DNA of 64,000 nt, taken from contig SVPR01000005.1 in the NCBI GenBank assembly GCA_015065785.1, forward strand, positions 1 through 64,000, read 5' to 3'. Shown piece by piece: positions 35,335-43,606 of the stretch. The notes below the pieces were generated by a model that was given only the letters and a program-made list of their open reading frames with translations, was not told the DNA's origin and searched no databases. Source of the DNA: Oscillospiraceae bacterium. GTDB taxonomy: Bacteria; Bacillota; Clostridia; Oscillospirales; Acutalibacteraceae. Position 1 is the first letter of the stretch; every line of letters starts with the position of its first letter. A program made the translations under genes and the position numbers.

Positions 35335-36046
35335 TCAAACCACTCTCCCATCTTGATTTGTGTGGTTTTTTGTTTTGCTGAATGTTAGAGAGTCTTTCAG
35401 AAATTTCTAATATTAAATCATTTGTTGCCGACATCATAAAAGAGTCGCCCGTGTATTCTAAGTTATTATCATAAAGATAAAACCTCAGGCAATTCCAGAT
35501 ACCGTCTGCAATTCTTTTTAGATAGTTATAATCAAAATCCTCATATAAATTGTCAAATGCCTCAGTTAATACAGGAGGCATATTATTTTTACTTCTTTCA
35601 GACATTCCGGTCCATATACGGTAAAAAACGCTTTTTGTTTTGTCGTTATTATATTCCTTCGGAACATTACCCATAAAGGTTTTTAACAGCTTTACAACAC
35701 CTAAAAAGGTGTAGTCCTCTTTTCTGCATTCGCTCATTAAAAAGCCCAATATTACATAGAGCATATTTCTTATTGTTGTTGCATCCTTTTCTTCAAACGA
35801 AAAAGAGAAAACAACAGAAATATTTTCATCAAAAGATTTATAATATTCAATTATTTTATCTACAAAGTCATTTATAACCTTATATTCTTTTGAGGTCTCT
35901 TTGAAAGAAAACTCAGGAAACCCCTGCACTGCAATATGCGTCAGGTAAACATTATAGCCATAAACCTGATTTTTTAAATTCTCAATCAAAGTAGAATATT
36001 TTTTGCTTTCATCTACCATAACCTTATATTTTTCAACATTTGTCAT
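35327..36046 (-). CDS. Unrecognised 239-residue acidic helical protein
   Basis: ATG at 36046 behind AAGGAG, with a TTGACA promoter upstream. Mostly helical. The middle (ILGFLMSECRKEDYTFLGVV followed by KLLKTFMGN) loosely resembles the start of the helical domain of the divergent 205-residue protein and AAA+ ATPase, but this is too weak to count as homology. No membrane segment, signal peptide or catalytic motif seen. It overlaps the 350-residue gene, indicating a shared function. Confidence 0.6.
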   Translation of the reverse strand: MTNVEKYKVMVDESKKYSTLIENLKNQVYGYNVYLTHIAVQGFPEFSFKETSKEYKVINDFVDKIIEYYKSFDENISVVFSFSFEEKDATTIRNMLYVILGFLMSECRKEDYTFLGVVKLLKTFMGNVPKEYNNDKTKSVFYRIWTGMSERSKNNMPPVLTEAFDNLYEDFDYNYLKRIADGIWNCLRFYLYDNNLEYTGDSFMMSATNDLILEISERLSNIQQNKKPHKSRWESGLSE

Positions 36047-36075
36047 AGCTTTAGCTCCTTAAATTTTCTGCTATT

Positions 36076-36104
36076 ATTTTACTATATTTACGCTGATTTG
36101 TCAA
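36076..36104 (-). promoter_or_regulatory. Promoter for the 239/350-residue operon
   Basis: On the minus strand TTGACA (36099-36104), 17 bp, TAAAAT (36076-36081). Confidence 0.75.
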
Positions 36105-36130
36105 TATGACTAATTTAGTGTGACAGTTGT

Positions 36131-36158
36131 TTGACTTTAAATAAATCTGTGATATAGT
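36131..36158 (+). promoter_or_regulatory. Promoter for the leader/helical/AAA+ operon
   Basis: TTGACT (36131-36136), 16 bp, TATAGT (36153-36158). The 26 bp between the divergent -35 elements contain TGACT, TGACA and nearby TGTCA motifs that may bind a shared regulator. Confidence 0.65.
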
Positions 36159-36204
36159 AAAGACAGAAAGAAACATAAAGCCAAAACGAAAGGGGCAAGG
36201 CAAA

Positions 36205-36300
36205 ATGACAAACATAAACCTCAATAAACATCTGCTGGTGAAAGCCCACCAGAAAAGGTGGGCAACAATAAAAGCATATCACAACCGAAAGGAGCGATAA
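36205..36300 (+). CDS. 31-residue basic leader peptide
   Basis: A short frame behind AAAGGGGCAAGG, beginning MTNINLNKHLLVKAHQKRWA and ending NRKER. It is strongly basic and has no membrane helix. Its stop overlaps the ribosome site region of the next gene (TAA at 36298, next ATG at 36303), so it looks like a translated leader that couples to or attenuates the operon. Two competing hairpins lie within it. Confidence 0.5.
   Translation: MTNINLNKHLLVKAHQKRWATIKAYHNRKER
36235..36263 (+). promoter_or_regulatory. Mutually exclusive hairpins in the leader
   Basis: CTGGTG (36235-36240) can pair with CACCAG (36247-36252). Alternatively GCCCACC (36244-36250) can pair with GGTGGGC (36257-36263). The two share CACC, so only one can form; ribosome position could decide. 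There is no U-run after the second stem, so it would act on translation or mRNA decay rather than as a terminator. Confidence 0.5.
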
Positions 36301-36302
36301 TT

Positions 36303-36920
36303 ATGAGAATTACTTCTGATAACTTGGTTTTCAATGAGGAATCGGCAAAAACACTTGATTCACAAATCAAACTTCACAGAAAAAACAGTGCCTGTGAAAA
36401 ACCTGTTTCTGACGAAGCTTCCCGACACTCTTGTTTTTCTGAAGAAGTTACAAACTTTCTTAAAACCGTAGAGGACAAATTAAAAATAGTCAGCGAAAAG
36501 GTTATTTCGCAATCATTCTTTGAATATGTAAAAACACCCACCGAAGCCGACAAATTTATAAAGCATCTAATGAAGCCCTTGAAGAAAATTGCACAGGAAG
36601 AAAAATTGACACTCTTCTACTTTTTACAAGCCGCCATAAGCTACACAGTCAAATACTCCCCGGCAGAAGAATGCAACTTAGAAAATCTTATTTTCTTAGC
36701 AATTATGTTAAGAGATGACACTACAAAAAAGGATTGTAAAGACTCTCTTTTTGATTTATTCATAAAAGGAGATCTTGAAAAAGCCTCTGACAAAAACAAT
36801 TCAGATTTAATATTATATTACGACCGTTTTTGTGCCTACAAAGACGAGAAAACACCCGGAATGATTCTTAAGAATGTTTTAAAAATGACAGTAAAATTCA
36901 CACCATACAAGGTAGAATAA
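36303..36920 (+). CDS. Helical protein sharing a domain with the adjacent AAA+ ATPase
   Basis: 205 residues from the ATG at 36303, which follows AAAGGAGCG. Residues 71-202 align with the C-terminus (about 360-490) of the next protein: FFEYVKTP with FREYISTS, FIKHLM with FLKHLM, EEKLTLFYFLQAAISY with EEEMTVYYFLATCLQY, DSLFD with RSLFD, and a final TPYK/KPYQ. The pattern (aliphatic-AISY, PAEExN, SLFD, YYxxF, KT-ILK) also recalls, from memory, the helical insert of VirD4/TraG-like coupling proteins in Firmicute conjugative elements. It is possibly an adaptor or partner of the ATPase. Function unknown. Confidence 0.65.
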   Translation: MRITSDNLVFNEESAKTLDSQIKLHRKNSACEKPVSDEASRHSCFSEEVTNFLKTVEDKLKIVSEKVISQSFFEYVKTPTEADKFIKHLMKPLKKIAQEEKLTLFYFLQAAISYTVKYSPAEECNLENLIFLAIMLRDDTTKKDCKDSLFDLFIKGDLEKASDKNNSDLILYYDRFCAYKDEKTPGMILKNVLKMTVKFTPYKVE

Positions 36921-36966
36921 ATTAACCCTATACAGCTTAATTTAACACCTGAAAGGAGTGGGAAGT

Positions 36967-38457
36967 ATGAAGTATATGTCAAAGGATACACTCATAAAAA
37001 AAGCCTCACAAAAAATAGTTCCTCTAAAAACTCAAAAGGAAACTTTAGACATACTCGCTTCACTCATAAGTCTTCATTTAAGAAAGCTTGTTACAATAGA
37101 ATCAGGTGTTGATGCAGATTTACTTCCCAACACCTCTCTATTGGTCTTAGCCCGTACAGGTTGCGGTAAGTCGCACTTAATAAAATCATTAGCCGATGTA
37201 GCCGGACTTAATGTATTCACAATAGACTCAAGTGCATTAAGCCCTGAAGGCTACAAGGGCACTACCTTAAGCCAGCTTTTCAGCTTAGCAAAGCACGCCT
37301 GTCCTGATGAAGAAAAATTCAATAGCAGTATAGTAATAATTGATGAATTCTGTAAAATGAAGTTCAGAGCCGGTGAAATTTCAAACCCGCAGTTCAACTT
37401 ATTACAGGTAATTGAAGGCAAGGGCATCTCTTGCGATTTAGGTCAGAGCAGAACAGATTTTATTGACACAAGTAAAATGCTCTTTATCTTCTCAGGTGCA
37501 TTCGACGGACTTGAAGATATGATAAAAGAAAGAATGAAGGGCAGAAACACAATCGGGTTTGTCAATAACACTATAACCGAAGACGAAAACGAATATTTAA
37601 AACACGCTACTTTAGACGATATAAAGCAGTATGGCTTCAACGCAGAGCTTTTGGGCAGAATTGGCGCAATACATTACATTCCTCCACTTTCAAAAGAAGA
37701 TTTCAACTTGCTCTTACAGTCACCAAAAGGGTCATACATTCAAAAATATTCACACCTTTACAAGCTTTCAGATGTAACACTTAAAATTGATAACAAAGCC
37801 TCAGAAAAAATAGCCGAATTGTCAACGGCTCTTAACACGGGTGCAAGGGCAGTCGGCACAATTTTGCAAAATGCACTTAATCCGACTTTCAGTGAAATAG
37901 ATTCTGACCCGACTATAACGAGCGTTACATTAACGGTAAAAAATAATGTTCTTACCCCAAAATATTATCACTCAAGAAAGAAAAAGGCAGAAAACATATC
38001 CGAGCTCAGCGAAAATATTAACAAAGCAGTAGAAAGAGACGACTCATTCCGCGAATATATTAGCACCTCTGCTGACATACACAGCTTTTTAAAGCACCTT
38101 ATGAGCTTTACTAATAACATCTCCCCTGAAGAAGAAATGACAGTCTATTACTTCTTAGCAACCTGCCTTCAGTATATATTTGAATTCCAGCCAGACAACG
38201 ACTATCGCTTATCATCATTTGCAAAGCTTGCTGATACCACATACGACCCAAATGAAACCAACTACGATAGATCTCTCTTTGATAGAATAATGTCCGGCCA
38301 GGCAAAAAAGAGTAGTGAGGGACATCACAGTGAATTCAAAGCATATTACGCACTCTTCGGAGCCTGTAATCAAAAAAATGTTAAAGCCCTCTTAAAAAAA
38401 CAAATCTCAACAATCCGCAAAAATTATAAACCCTACCAAGACGAAAATCTCCTTTAA
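36967..38457 (+). CDS. ClpX-like AAA+ ATPase with novel C-terminal helical domain
   Basis: 496 residues from the ATG at 36967, 8 bp after AAAGGAG. ClpX landmarks in order: Walker A ARTGCGKS (62-69; the first Gly is Ala), pore loop PEGYKGTT (ClpX has GYVG), Walker B SIVIIDE (121-127), sensor 1 LFIFSGAFDGLEDMI, an IGF tripeptide at 196-198 where ClpX carries its ClpP-docking loop, arginine finger region AELLGRIG (R231) and sensor 2 NTGARAVGTIL (R294). The ClpX zinc domain is missing. Residues 355-496 are a helical domain homologous to the preceding protein. It is probably a substrate-specific unfoldase; the ClpP link is inferred. Confidence 0.82.
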   Translation: MKYMSKDTLIKKASQKIVPLKTQKETLDILASLISLHLRKLVTIESGVDADLLPNTSLLVLARTGCGKSHLIKSLADVAGLNVFTIDSSALSPEGYKGTTLSQLFSLAKHACPDEEKFNSSIVIIDEFCKMKFRAGEISNPQFNLLQVIEGKGISCDLGQSRTDFIDTSKMLFIFSGAFDGLEDMIKERMKGRNTIGFVNNTITEDENEYLKHATLDDIKQYGFNAELLGRIGAIHYIPPLSKEDFNLLLQSPKGSYIQKYSHLYKLSDVTLKIDNKASEKIAELSTALNTGARAVGTILQNALNPTFSEIDSDPTITSVTLTVKNNVLTPKYYHSRKKKAENISELSENINKAVERDDSFREYISTSADIHSFLKHLMSFTNNISPEEEMTVYYFLATCLQYIFEFQPDNDYRLSSFAKLADTTYDPNETNYDRSLFDRIMSGQAKKSSEGHHSEFKAYYALFGACNQKNVKALLKKQISTIRKNYKPYQDENLL

Positions 38458-38486
38458 TGTTCTTTATATGGTATCCTCCTTAAAAG

Positions 38487-38524
38487 CAAAGAGGCAGTAA
38501 CCCAAAAGTTACTGCCTCTTTGTT
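38487..38524. terminator. Bidirectional terminator after the AAA+ gene
   Basis: CAAAGAGGCAGTAAC (38487-38501) pairs perfectly with 38508-38522, flanked by A and T runs. Confidence 0.88.
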
Positions 38525-38536
38525 TATTATATTAAA

Positions 38537-39313
38537 TTATTTTACGCCACCGTATATATCGCTTTCAATATAATCAACATTTAACATTCTGCAGAAATTA
38601 AGTGCGAAAAGGTCATTTGCAGTCCAGAGACCAACCTTTAAGCCTTTGTCGTGGAATTCTTTAACCATTTCTTTTGTTGCAACCTTGTAATCAGCATCAA
38701 TATCAAAGCCGTAGTCAAAGCATCTTCTGTAATCACCACAGTTTTTGCCGTAGGTGAGCATTATATTCAATTCAGGGAATGCTTCGTGTGCCTTAATTAA
38801 ATTATCAAATTCAAAGGATTGAAGTGAGCATTTTGATAAGTCGTATTTTTCACCAGCAAGAGTGAAAAGGTCGTTAATCTGCTCATCAGTCCACTCGCCT
38901 TTAAGCTCAATGAAGCAAATCATATTACCCTGCTTACAGATGTCTATATAACGCTCAAATGTGCAAAGGTAGCAAACCTCTTTTGATTTATCATTATAAA
39001 GTGGTTTTTGTGTAAGCTCAACATAAGTAGAATCCGCAACGAGTAATTCTGTGCCATCACTGAATTTAACCTCATCATTATGGTTAACAACAAAAACACC
39101 GTCTTTTGTAATTCTTACATCGGTTTCAATACCGCCTGAGCCATTTTTAACTGCACTTATAAAAGCAGCCTCGGTGTTGCCGGGTTGCTTTGCACTGTGA
39201 CCACGGTGGGCAATCATACAAATATCGCCGTGTTTTTTCTCATTTGTCTTATGAATACCGAATAAAGCAGCCGCACCTGCTGTGGCAGCTAAAAGTAAAG
39301 CCTTTCCTTTCAT
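38537..39313 (-). CDS. Glycerophosphodiester phosphodiesterase family protein
   Basis: 258 residues from the ATG at 39313, 7 bp after GGAGGG. An N-terminal hydrophobic segment (ALLLAATAGAAALFGI) suggests membrane anchoring or export. The GDPD domain shows MIAHRGHSAK, NTEAAF, ETDVRITKDG, VVNHNDEV and a final VDYIESDI. These enzymes split glycerophosphodiesters to glycerol-3-phosphate and an alcohol. Its promoter shares its -35 bases with the divergent yfcE-like gene. Confidence 0.9.
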   Translation of the reverse strand: MKGKALLLAATAGAAALFGIHKTNEKKHGDICMIAHRGHSAKQPGNTEAAFISAVKNGSGGIETDVRITKDGVFVVNHNDEVKFSDGTELLVADSTYVELTQKPLYNDKSKEVCYLCTFERYIDICKQGNMICFIELKGEWTDEQINDLFTLAGEKYDLSKCSLQSFEFDNLIKAHEAFPELNIMLTYGKNCGDYRRCFDYGFDIDADYKVATKEMVKEFHDKGLKVGLWTANDLFALNFCRMLNVDYIESDIYGGVK

Positions 39314-39355
39314 AAATAAACCCTCCGGAAATTTTTTCAATAATTCAACGCTATA

Positions 39356-39384
39356 ATAATAACACTCTCAAATTCTATTGTCAA
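39356..39384 (-). promoter_or_regulatory. GDPD promoter with -35 shared by the divergent promoter
   Basis: On the minus strand TTGACA (39379-39384), 17 bp, TATTAT (39356-39361). Confidence 0.75.
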
Positions 39385-39406
39385 TAATGTCGGTTTATGA
39401 TAAAAT
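39378..39406 (+). promoter_or_regulatory. YfcE-like gene promoter with -35 shared by the divergent promoter
   Basis: TTGTCA (39378-39383), 17 bp, TAAAAT (39401-39406). Bases 39379-39383 belong to both -35 elements. Confidence 0.75.
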
Positions 39407-39434
39407 AATAAAAATTTTAATTAGGGGTGTTTTT

Positions 39435-39977
39435 ATGAAATTACTCATTGCTTCTGATATTCACGGCTCATTAAAATATTGCAATAAATTAGTTGAACGC
39501 TACAAAAAAGAAGGCTGTGACAAGCTTATTCTTTTAGGTGATATTCTCTACCACGGGCCAAGAAACGATTTGCCTGATGAATATAACCCAAAGGGTGTAA
39601 TTGCTTTACTTAACGGAATGAGTGACGAAATATTTGCAGTAAGAGGCAACTGTGAAGCCGAGGTTGATGATATGGTTTTGGATTTTAATGTTCTGGCTGA
39701 CTATGCTTGTCTTTATGCTAAAGGCAGACTTCTCTTTCTTACTCACGGTCATAAATATAATCCGCAAAATCTGCCTAAGCTAAAAAAGGGTGACATTCTT
39801 TTTAACGGTCACACTCATATAAGTAAAATTGAAGAGCTTGACGGAATTTTATATGTAAATCCCGGCTCTGTTTCAATCCCTAAGGAAAACACCCCTCGTG
39901 GATATATAATCTTAACTGATGATGAAATTATCCACAAAGATTTAGACGGAAATATTCTTACAGAATATTCTTTATAA
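39435..39977 (+). CDS. YfcE-type metallophosphoesterase
   Basis: 180 residues from the ATG at 39435, behind AGGGGTG. All calcineurin-like motifs are present: SDIHGS (D-x-H), GDILYHGP, GNCEAE, THGH and NGHTHISK. The length and the sequence YVNPGSVSIPK match YfcE, a Mn-dependent phosphodiesterase of unknown physiological substrate. Cytosolic. Confidence 0.92.
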   Translation: MKLLIASDIHGSLKYCNKLVERYKKEGCDKLILLGDILYHGPRNDLPDEYNPKGVIALLNGMSDEIFAVRGNCEAEVDDMVLDFNVLADYACLYAKGRLLFLTHGHKYNPQNLPKLKKGDILFNGHTHISKIEELDGILYVNPGSVSIPKENTPRGYIILTDDEIIHKDLDGNILTEYSL

Positions 39978-40156
39978 GAATATATGCAACACAGTGTATT
40001 TTATCTCACACTTTTTAATTCTTTTGGAGAATGTTGAACACTTTCGGGTGGTTTTTGTGGAAGATTGCCAAAACTTGTTGACTATTGTCTTATTTTATGT
40101 TTAAATTGATACCGTATGATAATACATATATTATTGTATTTACAGGAGGGTATTTT

Positions 40157-42136
40157 ATGAAGAAAAAAGACAAGCAGAGAAGTATAGGCTACATTATGGC
40201 AAGACTTGCTTTCATAATGGTTATGGTCGGTATGCTTTTAATTGCTATAGTTTCAATTTTTTCAAACTTTGTGGCAACAAAAAATCTTGTTTCAGGTGAA
40301 TTACTCAGTGTTGTTTCAACCGCATCAAGAAGTATTCAGTGGGAGTTACAATCTTATGTTAATTTAGCTGAAGCTATTGGTACAGATTCTTTTCTTTTAG
40401 ATGAAGAGAATTCTGCAGAAGACAAACAAGCTTATATCGCACAAAAAGCTACTTCTCACGGCTTAGTTGGTGGCGATATGCTTGACACAAGCGGTATTGG
40501 TTTAGATGGTGCAGATTACAGTGCTTCTGAATCATTCAAATCTGCTTTAGGCGGCGAGGTTTATATTTCTTCCCCTACTGACACAGGTTCAGGAACAAAA
40601 ATGATGTTTATTGCGGCTCCTGTATGGGAAAACGGTATTGAGGGTTCAGAGGTTGTTGGCGTTATTTACCTCATTCCATCGCCTACACTTTTAGATGATA
40701 TAGCTGCTTCAATCAAATCAAGTGAACAAGGTATTACAAATATTCTTGATAACACCGGTGCAGTAATAGCAACCTCAAAGGTAGCAGAAGAGGGTACCGA
40801 AGAGGATGTTACTGCTGGTGCAAGTGAATCAGAAATGGCTACATATATGGAGCTTAATGCCCGTATGATTTCCGGTGAAACAGGCTCTGAAACTTACGAT
40901 TTTGCAGGTGCATCTTACTTTACAGCTTATGCTCCGATTCCTCTCACAAATGGTTGGTCAGTAGCTGTTACTTCTCCTTATGCTGACTTTTTAAGCAGTG
41001 TTCTTAATGTTACAATTATTCTTTTCATATTCGTTATTGCTATCGGTCTTCTTGCTCTTTTCATTGCAAACAGACTTGGTAAGAAAATCGGTAACCCAAT
41101 GAGTATTTGTACTGAAATTATCAATGGCATTGGTATTGGTGATTTCTCAAAGGATGCTCCTAATGTTAAGAGAAAAGACGAAACAAGACTTCTTGCAGAA
41201 GCAACCGGCAAGGCAATTCACGAATTAAGAGAAATTATTTATGATATTACACGCGTTCTCGAAGCTGTTGCAAACGGCGATTTAACAATTGATGTTGATG
41301 AAAAACGCGATATGTATGTAGGTGACTACGAAAGTATTTATAACTCACTCGCAAGCATCAAAACAAGTCTTCAGGCAACAATGGAGCAAATTGATGTTGC
41401 TGCTGAACAGGTTACATCAGGCTCAGAGCAGGTTTCAATTGGTGCTTCTAACCTCTCAGAAGGCTCAACAGGTCAGGCTTCTTCAGTTGCACAATTAGCT
41501 TCTAATATCCGCACAATTGCAGATTTAATCAATACTAACGCAGACGATGCGGCAAATGCAAATGACTTGACAAACAAAGCAGGCGAAGCAATGGGCGACG
41601 CTACTGTTTCTATGGACAGCCTTGTTGAAGCTATGAACGAAATTGCTGACTTGTCAGAGGAAATTAAAAAGATTACAAAGACCATTGAAGACATTGCATT
41701 CCAGACTAACATCTTAGCACTTAATGCAGCAGTTGAAGCAGCAAGAGCAGGTGCAGCAGGTAAAGGCTTTGCAGTTGTTGCTGATGAAGTAAGAAACCTT
41801 GCAGGTAAATCCTCAGAAGCGGCAAAGAGCACAACTGTTCTTATTGAAAATGCAGTTATTGCAATTGAAAAAGGTACAGCTCTTGTAACAGATGTTGCAG
41901 GTAAAATGAATGATGTTGCAGCTTCTGCAGGTGCAGTTGCTCAGATTAATGGTAAAATTTCAGAAGAAAGTAAAAACACAGCACTTTCAATTAACGAAAT
42001 TACAATTGGCATTGACCAGATTTCTAACATTGTTCAGACAAACTCTGCAACCTCACAGCAATCTGCGGCGGCGGCAGAAGAGCTTGCAGGTCAGGCGAAT
42101 ACACTCAAGAATCTTATTGAAGCATTCAAATATTAA
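40157..42136 (+). CDS. Methyl-accepting chemotaxis protein
   Basis: 659 residues from the ATG at 40157, 7 bp after AGGAGGG. One membrane helix near residues 13-38, a roughly 250-residue dCACHE-like sensor domain ([36 protein letters not shown]), a second helix near 285-310, a HAMP domain, then the methylation helices and signalling tip containing [20 protein letters not shown]. The ligand is unknown; dCACHE domains often bind amino acids or organic acids. No flagellar or other che genes are in the window. Confidence 0.93.
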   Translation: MKKKDKQRSIGYIMARLAFIMVMVGMLLIAIVSIFSNFVATKNLVSGELLSVVSTASRSIQWELQSYVNLAEAIGTDSFLLDEENSAEDKQAYIAQKATSHGLVGGDMLDTSGIGLDGADYSASESFKSALGGEVYISSPTDTGSGTKMMFIAAPVWENGIEGSEVVGVIYLIPSPTLLDDIAASIKSSEQGITNILDNTGAVIATSKVAEEGTEEDVTAGASESEMATYMELNARMISGETGSETYDFAGASYFTAYAPIPLTNGWSVAVTSPYADFLSSVLNVTIILFIFVIAIGLLALFIANRLGKKIGNPMSICTEIINGIGIGDFSKDAPNVKRKDETRLLAEATGKAIHELREIIYDITRVLEAVANGDLTIDVDEKRDMYVGDYESIYNSLASIKTSLQATMEQIDVAAEQVTSGSEQVSIGASNLSEGSTGQASSVAQLASNIRTIADLINTNADDAANANDLTNKAGEAMGDATVSMDSLVEAMNEIADLSEEIKKITKTIEDIAFQTNILALNAAVEAARAGAAGKGFAVVADEVRNLAGKSSEAAKSTTVLIENAVIAIEKGTALVTDVAGKMNDVAASAGAVAQINGKISEESKNTALSINEITIGIDQISNIVQTNSATSQQSAAAAEELAGQANTLKNLIEAFKY

Positions 42137-42280
42137 GTTTTCCTGTATTTAGGGCAGAACAAAACACCATTGACAAAAAATGTCAATGGTGTTTTTAGTT
42201 GTTTTTTCACCCGCTCGTAGTATCTATATACAACTTCGGGGTGAAGAAAACAACTTCTGCCTCTAAATACAGAAAAACTT
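42135..42280. repeat. Nested inverted-repeat element filling the MCP-peptidase gap
   Basis: The outer arms AAGTTTTCCTGTATTTAGGG (42135-42159) and 42255-42280 match over about 25 bases with one substitution and one gap. The inner arms AGTTGTTTTTTCACCC (42197-42212) and 42239-42255 also pair. A separate terminator hairpin sits in the left half. The whole intergenic region therefore folds into one branched structure, as expected for a MITE-like insertion. Confidence 0.6.
42161..42196 (+). terminator. Terminator after the chemotaxis gene
   Basis: AAAACACCATTGACA (42161-42175) pairs with 42181-42194, followed by TTTTT. Confidence 0.88.
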
Positions 42281-42282
42281 TA

Positions 42283-43560
42283 TTATATCTCTGTAATTCC
42301 CCCAACAAGAATTCCTAAATTATCATTATAAATCTGTGGGAATTGTGAAAGCGGTAACGGACTCATTCCAAGGCCTATTTCTATTGTGTAGCCAGGTCTG
42401 TTATAGGTTTCAATAAACCAATCCTTATACCCTGCAAAGCCTGAAGCGTATGGCGTTTCTTCAACTGCATAGCCACTCACTTCACCAAAATATTCTGCAA
42501 TTCTTCTTGAATTTTCAGGCTCATAGTCTAAATATTTCCAGTAAATTATTTCTCCCTGGCTGTGATAAGAAAGCGTTAATCTGAAATTATGATTTCTCGT
42601 AAAATCATAAACTGCTCTTGATTCCGGCTCTGACAAAGGTGCAGAACCCACATAATCTCTCGGCCCCGGAATTGTAAAGCCTTGTGAGAATTTAATTTCT
42701 CTGGCTCTTTCCCAATTCGCAGGGTATTGCAAATTCAGATCTACACCATTTATATTTGCTTTCCAACCGTTAGGATATGGTATGTTCGGGTAATTATCAG
42801 CAAGTCGCCGTGCCTGTGTTAAATATCTGCCACTCGGTACAACACCGTTTACTAAATCAACACCATCAGGATTTACAATTGGCACAAGATATAGCGTTGC
42901 CTTGTTATAAAGCTCACTCGCACTTACATTAAAAATAGTACCGTTTGTTGCATAGCTTTCAGAATATTCTTCAAGGAATTTTAAAAGTACAGGCGTTGTA
43001 AGCCATTCATTAGCGTGATGAGAGGCATTGTAAAAAACCTCAGCTTCTCCCCTGCCGATTCTAAGATAAGGAATGCTTTTTCCCATAACACTTCTGCCTA
43101 TTGAGCCACCATTTAAAAACGGATAGCGAGCCTGTAATCCCTCTAATATGAATGTTACTAATTGATAAGTATAAGGCACATTCACCGGCACAACGGAAAA
43201 TGATAAAGGGATTATAAGATTAGTACCAACTCTTAAATTGTCAGGGTTAACACCGACATTCGCTCTTAAAATTGCACCGACACTTGTGTTATATTGCTGT
43301 GACAAATTCCACAAGGTATCGCCACGGATTATTCTGTGCGTAAGATAGCCTTTTAAATAGGGCAACAGCGCATTCCATGTGCGAATGCCGACAATTCCAT
43401 CCTGATTTAAGCCTGCACTTTGCTGAAAGCGTAAAACGGCATTCTGAGTCCTTACACCAAAAATCCCGTCAGGATTTTCATTCAGAAACCCCGCTCTGCT
43501 TAACGCGAGTTGTAAAATAAAAACATCTGTACCACGACTGCCTAACCTTAATACTGTCAT
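42283..43560 (-). CDS. M14 carboxypeptidase with peptidoglycan-binding and LysM domains
   Basis: 425 residues. Residues 1-70 form a PG_binding_1 domain (SRGTDVFILQLALSRAGFL; PDGIFGVRTQNAVLRFQQ). Residues 74-120 form a LysM domain (HRIIRGDTLWNLSQQYNTSV). The M14 domain holds the zinc motif SHHANEW (His/Glu), a third His in LSYHSQGEI and the catalytic Glu in YTIEIG. This layout matches gamma-D-glutamyl-meso-DAP endopeptidases (YqgT/ENP1 type) used in wall turnover or sporulation. No signal peptide is seen, which is usual for the spore-related members. ATG behind GGGGGTG. Confidence 0.92.
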   Translation of the reverse strand: MTVLRLGSRGTDVFILQLALSRAGFLNENPDGIFGVRTQNAVLRFQQSAGLNQDGIVGIRTWNALLPYLKGYLTHRIIRGDTLWNLSQQYNTSVGAILRANVGVNPDNLRVGTNLIIPLSFSVVPVNVPYTYQLVTFILEGLQARYPFLNGGSIGRSVMGKSIPYLRIGRGEAEVFYNASHHANEWLTTPVLLKFLEEYSESYATNGTIFNVSASELYNKATLYLVPIVNPDGVDLVNGVVPSGRYLTQARRLADNYPNIPYPNGWKANINGVDLNLQYPANWERAREIKFSQGFTIPGPRDYVGSAPLSEPESRAVYDFTRNHNFRLTLSYHSQGEIIYWKYLDYEPENSRRIAEYFGEVSGYAVEETPYASGFAGYKDWFIETYNRPGYTIEIGLGMSPLPLSQFPQIYNDNLGILVGGITEI

Positions 43561-43606
43561 ATAAACACCCCCACTTATTTATATTCGGGGGATAGTAAAA
43601 TATGCG

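Noticed and set aside
34282-38457. Prophage or integrated plasmid
   Set aside because: No integrase, portal, relaxase or replication gene, and no flanking direct repeats were seen; kept only as an island of unknown genes.
41473-41832. 119-residue Ala/Ser-rich frame opposite the chemotaxis receptor
   Set aside because: Antisense shadow of the conserved signalling domain; no ribosome site.
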